Assembly (NCBI RefSeq): GCF_007066085.1
Contig: NZ_CP041405.1
Coordinates: forward strand, 2,418,001 to 2,482,000
From: Paenibacillus thiaminolyticus
GTDB taxonomy: Bacteria; Bacillota; Bacilli; Paenibacillales; Paenibacillaceae
Reading direction: 5' to 3'
DNA length: 64,000 bases
Shown here: in pieces, positions 53,256 to 60,297 of the stretch
How the letters are laid out: each line of letters opens with the position of its first letter
Position numbering within the stretch: position 1 is the first letter of the stretch
Notes under the pieces: model-generated
What the model saw: only the letters and a program-made list of their open reading frames with translations
What the model was told of the DNA's origin: nothing
Databases searched by the model: none
Position numbers and translations under genes: made by a program

Positions 53256-54005
53256 ATGGTGAAGCTGAAGACGGCAGCGGAGATTGAGCAGATGAAAGGG
53301 GCGGGGCAGCTTGTCGCAGCCTGCCACCGCGAGCTGGCCAAGCGAATCCGGCCCGGCGTCAGCACGCTCGAGCTGAATGATTTCGTGGAGCGCTACATTG
53401 AAAAGCAAGGCGGACAGCAATATACGAAGGGCTACAAAGGATTTCCGTATGCGACCTGCGCCTCGGTGAACGATGTCATCGCCCACGGGTTTCCCAGTCG
53501 GGAGCCGCTGCGGAATGGCGATATCGTCAAAATCGACGTCGTCGCGGTGTACGACGGATGGGTGGGCGATTCCGCATGGTGCTATGGGGTCGGCGACATA
53601 TCATCAGCCGCGCGCCGGCTCATGCGGGTCGCGAAGGAATGCCTTGATATCGGCATTAAGAAGGCGCTCCCGGGCAACCGGATTGGCGATGTCACTCACG
53701 CCATCCAGAAGCATGCCGAGGCGAACGGCTACTCGGTCGTCCGCGATCTGCTCGGGCACGGGGTCGGCCGCGCCCTGCATGAGGAGCCGAAGTTCGCCCA
53801 TGTCGGCAAGCCCGGGCGAGGCTTCCGATTCCAGGAAGGGATGGTCTTCACGATCGAGCCCGCGCTCAACGAAGGCACACCTGAGATGTGGATCGACGAT
53901 GACGGCTGGACCGCCCGCACGTGGGACGGCGGCTTGTCGGCCCAATACGAGCACACCGTGGCCATCACGAAGCATGGCCCGATCATACTGACAGAGCAGC
54001 GCTAA
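53256..54005 (+). CDS. map: Methionine aminopeptidase, type I
   Basis: Enzyme of 249 aa behind GAAGGAGAGA. It removes the initiator methionine from nascent proteins. Metal ligands and substrate residues appear in the order ASVNDVIAHGFPS (His), KIDVVAVYDGWVGDSAW (two Asp), GHGVGRALHEEPKF (His), FTIEPAL (Glu) and AQYEHTVAIT (Glu). No N-terminal zinc-finger extension is present. This copy lies outside the ribosomal-protein operon where the main map gene usually is, so it may be a second one. Confidence 0.94.
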   Translation: MVKLKTAAEIEQMKGAGQLVAACHRELAKRIRPGVSTLELNDFVERYIEKQGGQQYTKGYKGFPYATCASVNDVIAHGFPSREPLRNGDIVKIDVVAVYDGWVGDSAWCYGVGDISSAARRLMRVAKECLDIGIKKALPGNRIGDVTHAIQKHAEANGYSVVRDLLGHGVGRALHEEPKFAHVGKPGRGFRFQEGMVFTIEPALNEGTPEMWIDDDGWTARTWDGGLSAQYEHTVAITKHGPIILTEQR

Positions 54006-54029
54006 GACAACCCGGCTGCTCTGTCTTTC
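53993..54029 (+). terminator. Terminator after map
   Basis: Hairpin AGAGCAGC / GCTGCTCT, followed by a T-rich stretch; the map stop codon lies in its loop. Confidence 0.7.
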
Positions 54030-54126
54030 TATTTCCCGGCAGGCCGGCTCCATCTGCAGCCGATCCTGACCGGACTTCGCCGCCTGCAGCCGCCGCAACG
54101 CCGCAGCCTGTATCGGCCGGCTCTGC

Positions 54127-54519
54127 TTACGCGCAGCCGCAGCAAGGATGCATGCGCGGCACGAACGCCTTGCACGGGTACAAATACCCGTACACTCGGC
54201 CGAAGCCACGGCGCTTCAGCAGCCGCGCCGCCTTGCGGATATGCCGCTTCCGCGCCCCGATCAGCACGACAGTATCCCCAGGGCTCAGTACCTGTCTCCA
54301 CACATAAGGCAAGCGGCCGACATACATCGACACTGCTTCCTCCATATGGCGGCAATAATAGTCGACCGGCTCGCGCACATCCACCTGCTTCACCGGGGCC
54401 TCCCCCTCGAGAAGCGCCTGCAGCTCATGCGGCTGCAAATATCGAAGACCTTGCACCGGCCGGTGCGCCCACACGGCATACAGAAGGCCCAATATCAATA
54501 ACATGACGAGAATCCACAC
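54127..54519 (-). CDS. Membrane-anchored rhodanese-like protein without the catalytic Cys
   Basis: Protein of 130 aa from GTG 54519, which follows AGGAGGGAG at proper spacing. One N-terminal helix (VWILVMLLILGLLYAVWA) leads to a rhodanese fold (LRYLQPHELQALLEGEAPVKQVDVREPVDYY...). The active-site loop, normally CRxGxRS, reads IGARKRH, so the sulfur-carrying Cys is absent. A Cys-rich tail (YPCK....HPCCGCA) might replace it. A CsoR/CstR-type operator covers its promoter, which points to persulfide or copper response. Confidence 0.8.
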   Translation of the reverse strand: MWILVMLLILGLLYAVWAHRPVQGLRYLQPHELQALLEGEAPVKQVDVREPVDYYCRHMEEAVSMYVGRLPYVWRQVLSPGDTVVLIGARKRHIRKAARLLKRRGFGRVYGYLYPCKAFVPRMHPCCGCA

Positions 54520-54583
54520 CGGCTTCTCCCTCCTGACATATACCCCACACTGTATAAAAGAGAACAAAAAAAATGTTCAAAAC

Positions 54584-54631
54584 ACATACCCTGATGGGTA
54601 TGTATTATACACAAATTCGTCCGCATTGTAA
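54584..54631 (-). promoter_or_regulatory. Promoter with CsoR/CstR-type operator
   Basis: On the minus strand TTACAA (54626-54631), 16 bp, then TATAAT (54604-54609). Directly downstream is the perfect inverted repeat ACATACCCTGATGGGTATGT (54584-54603). TACCC-N4-GGGTA is the known core of CsoR-family operators (copper CsoR, persulfide CstR). No such regulator gene is in the window. Confidence 0.78.
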
Positions 54632-54767
54632 ATGCACCCGCCATCTCTCTTCAACCGTACTTCCCCAGTGATGCGGCTGTCTGCCAATTTGAAGGCGGAT
54701 ACAATACCATGCTGATAAAATATTTTCTGACGCCCGGCGCATATTAAAGAGAAAAGGAGGCATTTCT

Positions 54768-55130
54768 ATGATCAAGCAAATCGCCACCGTCGCGATCTAT
54801 GTCGAAGATCAGCAGCAAGCCAAACTGTTCTGGACCGAAAAGGTCGGCTTTACAGTGACCGCGGAGCATCCTATGGGTCCCAACGCCTTGTGGCTGGAAG
54901 TCGCTCCGGCAGGCGGGGGAAGCCGTCTCGTCCTCTACCCGAAGTCGATGATGAAGGGCTGGGAAGAACAAAAAGCCTCCATCGTGTTCGAATGTGACGA
55001 CATCATGTCTACATACGCAACGATGAAGGCCAACGGAGTTGAGTTCAATGGCGAACCCAATGAGATGCAATGGGGAACCTACGCCAGCATCTCCGACCCG
55101 GACGGCAACCAGTTCTTGCTGAAGGGCTGA
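54768..55130 (+). CDS. VOC family protein (glyoxalase/bleomycin-resistance fold)
   Basis: Protein of 120 aa with paired beta-alpha-beta-beta-beta modules (IATVAIYVEDQQQAKLFWTEKVGF..., ASIVFECDDIMSTYATMKANGVEF, SDPDGNQFLLKG). The final Glu common in metal-binding members is replaced here by Phe-Leu-Leu-Lys. The function within this large family cannot be told. Confidence 0.85.
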   Translation: MIKQIATVAIYVEDQQQAKLFWTEKVGFTVTAEHPMGPNALWLEVAPAGGGSRLVLYPKSMMKGWEEQKASIVFECDDIMSTYATMKANGVEFNGEPNEMQWGTYASISDPDGNQFLLKG

Positions 55131-55146
55131 CAGCTCAGGTTAGGAA

Positions 55147-55178
55147 GAGACTGCTTCTCACCTGTAGAGAAGCGTCTC
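55147..55178. terminator. Hairpin after the VOC gene
   Basis: GAGACTGCTTCTC / GAGAAGCGTCTC with a 7-nt loop and one mismatch, between the convergent VOC and MazG-like genes. Confidence 0.5.
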
Positions 55179-55231
55179 CCTATCCGGCCAAGCCTGTATA
55201 GCGCGCTCCCCCATTGCACAGTCCCTTCCTT

Positions 55232-55564
55232 CTATTTTGTCGGCGACGCCGTGCCGAACCGTTCCGACAGCTTGTTCATATGCGCCTCGGCGATCTCGGA
55301 CAGACCGACTCCGTATTTCTCCGACAGAATCAGCAGATTGGCCAAAACATCGCCCAACTCCTCAACCAGCTCCTGTCTGAGCTCCGCCGAGGATAATTGC
55401 GTCTCATCCGGACGATCCCGGCCGATTTCCAGAGCCCGGACCACTCTGGCCACTTCCCCAACTTCTTCCATCAAAAAACCAACTCGAATAAAAGAATTAT
55501 ATTGCGACCATTCCCGTTTCTTGTAAAATTCGCTTACCCATTCCTGAAATGCATTCATATCCAT
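55232..55564 (-). CDS. MazG-like nucleotide pyrophosphohydrolase
   Basis: Protein of 110 aa. The magnesium motif of all-alpha NTP pyrophosphohydrolases appears as LMEEVGEVARVV and later LVEELGDVLANLLIL. Such enzymes degrade (modified) nucleoside triphosphates to monophosphates. It is divergent from the LOG-family gene, and a small palindrome lies between them. Confidence 0.9.
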   Translation of the reverse strand: MDMNAFQEWVSEFYKKREWSQYNSFIRVGFLMEEVGEVARVVRALEIGRDRPDETQLSSAELRQELVEELGDVLANLLILSEKYGVGLSEIAEAHMNKLSERFGTASPTK

Positions 55565-55603
55565 TTCCGTCTCTTTCCTTCCTTATGTAAGATGTCTATA
55601 CTA

Positions 55604-55619
55604 GATAGTGCGTACTATC
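55604..55619. promoter_or_regulatory. Palindrome between the MazG-like and LOG genes
   Basis: GATAGTGCGTACTATC is an inverted repeat with 6-bp arms, in a 78-bp divergent promoter region. It may be an operator for an unknown regulator. Confidence 0.4.
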
Positions 55620-55642
55620 GAATTGAAGGAGATGCCATACTA

Positions 55643-56221
55643 ATGAAAAAAATATGTGTATTTGCCGGCTCGAACCTAGGCAACCATCCCGACTTCGCCA
55701 ACCTGGCAAAAGAACTTGGCCAAGCAATGGCTGAACAGCAATTCGAACTCGTCTACGGCGGTTCGACTGTGGGGCTCATGGGCGAAGTCGCCAACGAGAT
55801 GCTCCGTCTCGGCGGCAGAGTCACCGGCGTCATGCCGAGCGGCCTGTTCCGCGGAGAGATGATGCATAGCGGCTTGACCGAATTCATCGAAGTAGCGGAT
55901 ATGCATGAACGCAAGGCGACCATGCACCGCCTGTCCGATGCATTTATCTCCTTGCCAGGCGGGCTCGGGACATTCGAAGAACTGTTCGAGGCGCTAAGCT
56001 GGGCTCAGCTCGGTATCCACAAAAAGCCGATCGGCGTCCTCAACATTCAGGGTTACTTTACGCCGATGATTGAGATGATTCGCCACTCCATCCAAGCCGG
56101 ATTTGCCAGAGCCGAGCACGAACAGCTGCTGCTCTCCTCAACCGATCCGCGTGAGCTGCTGACCATGCTGGGAAGCTTCAAAACGCCTGAGTTCGGCAAC
56201 AAATGGAATCAGCTCGACTAA
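55643..56221 (+). CDS. LOG family protein (cytokinin riboside-phosphate phosphoribohydrolase type)
   Basis: Protein of 192 aa from ATG 55643, behind GAAGGAGA. The Rossmann fold with LVYGGSTVGLMGEVANEML, KATMHRLSDAFISLPGGLGTFEELFEAL is diagnostic (PGGxGTxxE). Members hydrolyse N6-modified AMP or similar nucleotides to base and ribose-5-P. In bacteria the physiological substrate is often unknown. Confidence 0.92.
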   Translation: MKKICVFAGSNLGNHPDFANLAKELGQAMAEQQFELVYGGSTVGLMGEVANEMLRLGGRVTGVMPSGLFRGEMMHSGLTEFIEVADMHERKATMHRLSDAFISLPGGLGTFEELFEALSWAQLGIHKKPIGVLNIQGYFTPMIEMIRHSIQAGFARAEHEQLLLSSTDPRELLTMLGSFKTPEFGNKWNQLD

Positions 56222-56250
56222 CCTGGTCCGCTATTGTACAATGCAAGTTC

Positions 56251-56294
56251 ATCTGTGGAGATTTCCGCGCGGTCTTCCAGGCTTCTCCACAGAT
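56251..56294 (+). terminator. Hairpin after the LOG gene
   Basis: Perfect 11-bp arms ATCTGTGGAGA / TCTCCACAGAT with a 22-nt loop, 30 bp past the stop. No T tract. Confidence 0.5.
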
Positions 56295-56741
56295 AGAACG
56301 TAGCATAATACCCCGATCGACGGCATAACGCTGTATCTTCTTCAAAGTCGGCTTTCGCCCCAAGCCCAGCGTCCGCCTCGCTTGACCGTCCGTAACCAAG
56401 CAGCCGTTCACCGTACGGTCCAGATGCTCTCAGCATTGGCGGGAATCAAAATATCGTGAACCTCAAGCCGAATAACATTCGGCTTCCTTCTACCGCCCCA
56501 TTATTAATGCTCCTTCCCTGCTCCATTCTCCCTCGCCCTGCACGCACACTATTCTATCTAGTACTTTATCTTATTTTTTCGATAAGAACAAACGCTCGCT
56601 TTTCTCTGTTACTTTACTCTGTTTTTTACTCTGTACTTTACTCTTTTACTTTACTCTGTTGCTCTGTTGTTCTGTTGCTTTTCTTTACTTCTTTTCTTTG
56701 CTCTTTCACTTTGTTGCTTTCACTTTCTTGCTTTCCCTTTG

Positions 56742-56790
56742 TTGCTTTCTTTCCTGCTTTCTTTCCTGCTTTCTTTCCTGCTTTCTTTTG
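56742..56790 (+). repeat. 12-bp tandem repeat in a pyrimidine tract
   Basis: CTGCTTTCTTTC repeated about four times at the end of a C/T-rich tract. Confidence 0.8.
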
Positions 56791-56925
56791 CAAAGCAATT
56801 TTATTGCAGAGCACCTCCTGTTTCTAACCTTCCCCAGCAAGTATGGGGTCTTCCGTACCTTAACAGCACTCTCCCATCTAATCAGAACCCAATGCGAATA
56901 TGTTTTCGATACTTCCCGAATATAT

Positions 56926-56980
56926 GCGGGTATTATTCGAGTATACTTCGAGTGTATTTCGGGTATATTTTGAGTATATT
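56926..56980 (+). repeat. 11-bp tandem repeat, five units
   Basis: TCGAGTATACT-type units start at 56926, 56937, 56948, 56959 and 56970. The period is close to one helical turn. Confidence 0.85.
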
Positions 56981-57095
56981 TCAAGCAATGTTCTGAATAC
57001 TTCCTCTACAGTACTATCCCTTCCCATCAGAATCGCGCCCCGAAAATGTTCTCCTCCAAAATATCTATAAGTTTCCGCGATATTCCATTTCAATC

Positions 57096-57143
57096 TTGAA
57101 ACAAGAACCTATGTTCGATATAATGGAATTAGAACAAATGTTC
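57096..57143 (+). promoter_or_regulatory. Promoter flanked by two LexA-type boxes
   Basis: TTGAAA (57096-57101) and TATAAT (57119-57124) with an exact 17-bp spacer. GAACCTATGTTC (57105-57116) sits in the spacer and GAACAAATGTTC (57132-57143) just past the predicted start. The Bacillota SOS box is CGAACRNRYGTTYC; the second site fits its core fully, the first except for one inner base. The pair is 27 bp apart. Confidence 0.75.
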
Positions 57144-57162
57144 TTTGTGAAGGAGGCAGACG

Positions 57163-58086
57163 TTGGTGTTAAATAAAGTGGAGAACATAGCTACTCTAGA
57201 GGAATTGTACCGCCGCTTCCCGACAGAGTCCGCATGCGCCGATTACCTTGTTCAATGGAAATGGCCGCATGGCTTCTCTTGCCCGCGATGCAAGCATCAC
57301 ACCGCTTATATGACGAAGACCCGCCGGCTTCCCATCTATGAATGCCGCGCTTGTCGCCATCAGACTACGCCCACCGTCGGCACGGTCATGGAAGGCAGTC
57401 GTACACCTTTGCGCAAGTGGATGACCGCGTTTTGGTTATTTTCCCGTGCTCAGGAAGGAATCAATGCCGTTCGCCTCCGCTCCCTCATACAGGTTACATA
57501 TAAGACCGCCTGGTCGATGCTTCATAAGATACGGGCTGCAGTCAGTCATGCTCACGCTAAGAAGCAGCTGTCCGGCGATGTTCAGGGCATTGTCGTATTC
57601 TATGGCAGAGCCTACCGCCCATCTGTCGAACTCCATCCAGGAGAATGCGCTCTAATCGTTGCTGAATCCATCGAGCCGGAAGAGGAGCTTCCTCAGCTCA
57701 AGATGACGCTAGTGAACAAGAAGCATGTTATCGAAAAACGCCTGTACCGTACTGGCTCGAACAGTTTATTAACGACCATGTCGAGCCGAACTCTACTGCT
57801 CGCGTCTCCATTATCGACCAGTTTTTTCGGGTACGCAGAAATAGCCCATTATATCAGACATTCCAACAAGCATGCCGTTGGCTGAACGATACGTTTCACG
57901 GAATTGGGCCCAAGTACTTGCAGCGCTATGTAGATGAGTTTATTTTCCATAAAAACTTGGATAACACCGTTAGTCCATGGACACGGCTGCTTTCGTTATG
58001 CGCATCCGTCTGTCCCCGTTCTTTCCCTGGAAATAAGCCGTATACAAGACCTAACGCAATTCACTCGAAATCACTTGCAGCTTAAT
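57163..58086 (+). pseudogene. IS1595-like transposase gene, frameshifted and catalytically degenerate
   Basis: Starts at TTG 57163 (or GTG 57166) behind AGGAGG. The N-terminus has the IS1595 zinc ribbon (CPRCKHH...YECRACRHQ) and the helical part PLRKWMTAFWLF...YKTAWSMLHKIRAAV. Where the catalytic VDE of the DDE core is expected, the sequence reads VQGIVVFYG, without Asp. At the A5 run 57734-57738 the frame shifts; one added A restores KTPVPYWLEQFINDHVEP and the family C-terminus WLNDTFHGIGPKYLQRYVDEF. It is either a decaying insertion sequence or, given its SOS-type promoter, a domesticated derivative. Confidence 0.72.
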
Positions 58087-58432
58087 TCTCTTTATTGTTC
58101 GTCTATTTCGGCCCAGCTTGCACACCTAGTGTCAGCTAGCTTTATGGCTGTTAAATCTGAGCCAATGGGAGAGTGCTAATAAGGACGTAAGGACATTGGA
58201 CCCTTAGCTCGTCCCGGCCTCTCATCTTATTCACCCCATAATTCATCTATCTTGCCCTCTTCTCTTAGAACAGCCTTCACAAATTTCAACCGGACGTGGG
58301 TACCACAATCACCCAATCGTATACTGGTCAATTCTGCTATTTTCATATATGAATATCCGGTAGTCATTCTAGTAATTGGAGTTCGCAACGATACGGACAA
58401 AAAGAAATGTCGAAGGGAAGGGAGCCATAACC
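58087..58432. other. Intergenic region after the transposase-like gene
   Basis: About 345 bp that includes an inverted copy of the dispersed 24-bp element (58155-58178). A 38-codon minus-strand frame ending at 58227 has no ribosome site or known match and was not called. Confidence 0.5.
58155..58178 (-). repeat. Inverted copy of the CAGCACTCTCCCATC element
   Basis: Read on the minus strand it gives TAGCACTCTCCCAT, four variable bases, then CTCAGAT. It agrees with the copies at 14786 and 56864 at about 20 of 24 positions. Together with the left copies it brackets the transposase-like gene. Confidence 0.7.
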
Positions 58433-59394
58433 ATGAAAGCAATGAGAAAAGTGATTAGCGGGCTTCTGGCCGCCACGCTGTTGCTGGCACCGGTATCCGC
58501 GTTCGCGGCGGAAAATGTAAAAATGAATGTCAGTTTCAATGAAGCCCGTGTGAAAGTGAACGGCAAACTTGTGCAAAGCAACGTCCTGCTCTACAAGGAT
58601 AAGGCCTACGCTACCATCGAAGGGATGGCCAATCTGTTCCAACTTGATTATTTGTACGATGAAGACAGCACTGCCTTCTATCTTGGCATGCTTCCGGCCG
58701 GAGTTATCTCCGACGAGGTTATTGAAGCATGGGAATCGCTCGGCAAAGAGGTGAAGAAGACTGGCGAGCTGGGAGAGGTCGCCGGAGATCGCCGTACAAC
58801 AGGCATATTGAATGAATACAAGGTAAGCATTCATGGCATACCAGTCGAAGACGATACCATCTCGACCGGAGGAAATTTATATATTTCGTTCCAGGCTGTA
58901 GCCGATATTTTAGGGCTCAAAATGAAATATGACCAGGCTACGAATACAACCTATGTCGGGTCGATTCCGGACTCCATTTTGAACCCTCCGAAGAAAGATT
59001 CTGCCAAGAGCAAGACGGCCCAGAATAAAAAGTCAAAGATGTATGATGTGGCCGCAAGTGGAGATATGAAAGGTTGGCGATTGCTGAAGGGTCATCCTAA
59101 TGAAAGGGTATTGCCATTTATTACAAACAAGATGGTTCCATCTTGCAAATGGAATTCAAAGATATCCGTAAAGTCGATTTGAAGCGCAAAGTGCAGTGGG
59201 TGGATGACAATGGATTTAAGCATACCAACACGGTTAGTGAAATATACCAATTGTTCACATTAAGCAATCAGTACACGTCGAATTGGTTCACCTCTAAATT
59301 CGGCAAGCTGTATACTGACTGGATGATGGTTCAGGCCTTTCATGGCGAAACACTCGTAGAAGATTATTTGAAATCGAAAGGCAAGCTGAAGTAG
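58433..59394 (+). pseudogene. Secreted stalk-domain protein gene with a frameshift
   Basis: From ATG 58433 a signal peptide (VISGLLAATLLLAPVSAFA) leads to a copper-amine-oxidase-N-like stalk domain (VKVNGKLVQSNVLLYKDKAYATIEGMANLF..., LYISFQAVADILGLKMKYDQATNTTYVGS). The frame fails after GHPNE; adding one A to the AAAGGG at 59103-59108 gives KGIAIYYKQDGSILQMEFKD and runs on to a stop at 59394, about 320 aa in total. The C-terminal half is of unknown function. A deletion mutation or a base-call error are both possible. Confidence 0.75.
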
Positions 59395-59439
59395 GTAAGC
59401 GTCGTCTGTGCATCAAGATTTGTGCTATGGTCGAACCGG

Positions 59440-59590
59440 GTCAAAGCGTTATAATAGAATCGAGTGTAAAAACACGGTCCGGTTGGTAGTCCGGGCGCAT
59501 CCGCTTCCACAATGAATATTGCTGATGCGGATGTCAGTAACCTTCCCCCCTCGGGATGTCCCTCACTCGAAGTTCATTGAGGGGGAATGG
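59440..59590 (+). ncRNA. yjdF riboswitch
   Basis: The 5' leader of the YjdF gene contains the segments ACGGTCCGGTTGGTAGTCCG and a CATCCGC / GCGGATG stem (59498-59504 / 59527-59533). CCCCCTC at 59546-59552 can pair with GAGGGGG at 59579-59585, the ribosome site of the gene, so control is probably translational. The class is known to bind azaaromatic compounds and is nearly always found upstream of yjdF. Boundaries are approximate. Confidence 0.8.
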
Positions 59591-59593
59591 AAT

Positions 59594-60004
59594 GTGAAAC
59601 TAACCGTTTATTTTGAGGACCCGTTCTGGGTGGGCGTAGTTGAGGAGCAATTCGGCAATCACGTGAAGGCTTACCGCCATGTATTTGGTGCCGAGCCCAA
59701 GGATGCCGAAGTAATGGAATTCGTGAATACCCGGATGAATCCGCTAATGGAGAGGGTTCAGTCCGGCGTTGGAACGGAGACCGCCTGCAAACGTCCGGTC
59801 AATCCGAAGCGGCTTGCCAGAATCGTCGCCAGAGAGATGCAGCGGCACGGAATTTCGTCGCAATCTCATGAAGCGCTGAGGCTGGAACTCGAATCGAGGA
59901 AGAAAGAGCGGACGGTACGTTCCCGCGAACAGCGCGAGGCTCTCAAGGAGAAAAAACGGAGCATTCGCATCCAGAAGAAAAAAGATAAACATAGAGGCAG
60001 ATAG
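59594..60004 (+). CDS. yjdF: YjdF family protein (DUF2992)
   Basis: Protein of 136 aa from GTG 59594, directly behind GAGGGGGAAT. The N-terminal KLTVYFEDPFWVGVVEEQ and the strongly basic C-terminal tail (REQREALKEKKRSIRIQKKKDK) are typical of YjdF. The biochemical function is unknown; riboswitch control by azaaromatics suggests a role in handling toxic heteroaromatic compounds. Confidence 0.92.
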   Translation: MKLTVYFEDPFWVGVVEEQFGNHVKAYRHVFGAEPKDAEVMEFVNTRMNPLMERVQSGVGTETACKRPVNPKRLARIVAREMQRHGISSQSHEALRLELESRKKERTVRSREQREALKEKKRSIRIQKKKDKHRGR

Positions 60005-60020
60005 CCTCCGTGCAATCTTG

Positions 60021-60061
60021 GAAGCCCCGAACGCGCAAGCGCAGCGGGGCTTCTCTCTATT
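60021..60061 (+). terminator. Terminator after yjdF
   Basis: Perfect 9-bp stem GAAGCCCCG / CGGGGCTTC with a smaller inner GCGC stem, then TCTCTATTTT. Confidence 0.8.
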
Positions 60062-60164
60062 TTCGATAGCCGATACGAGAATTACAGCATCCTTCCCTGC
60101 CTGTCGAAATTCATTTCCCGGGCAATCAATCTATGTCGATTTCATCAGGCGGCAACTGTCATTC

Positions 60165-60297
60165 TCGCTGATCCCTTATCCTAGTGCTATGCGTAGCGTT
60201 ATTTGGGTGAATGCTGCTCCTGATGCTATACCTGCGGCACTTGGGTGAATGCTGCTCCTGATGCTATACGAAGCGGCACTTAGGTGAATGCTGATCC
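60165..60297 (+). repeat. 38-bp tandem repeat overlapping the chemoreceptor end
   Basis: Units marked by TTGGGTGAATGCTGCTCC start at 60203, 60241 and about 60280; a diverged part precedes them. The last unit runs into the final codons of the convergent chemoreceptor gene. Confidence 0.8.

Larger units (their letters stand above)
56295..57095. other. Low-complexity and repeat-rich region before the transposase-like gene
   Basis: About 800 bp without a credible gene. It has a long C/T-rich tract (about 56490-56795), a 12-bp array, an 11-bp array and two copies of the dispersed CAGCACTCTCCCATC element (56864-56887, 57009-57032; the second is diverged). The Phe/Cys/Leu-rich reading frames here reflect the pyrimidine tract. 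Confidence 0.7.

Noticed and set aside
56178..56436. Minus-strand frames after the LOG gene
   Set aside because: They overlap a hairpin and have neither start signals nor similarity that I recognise.
56456..56996. Overlapping Phe/Leu/Cys-rich frames
   Set aside because: Composition follows directly from the pyrimidine tract; there are no start signals.
58227..58345. Small minus-strand frame beginning MKIAELTSIRLG
   Set aside because: Plausible amino-acid composition, but there is no ribosome site, terminator or recognisable family.
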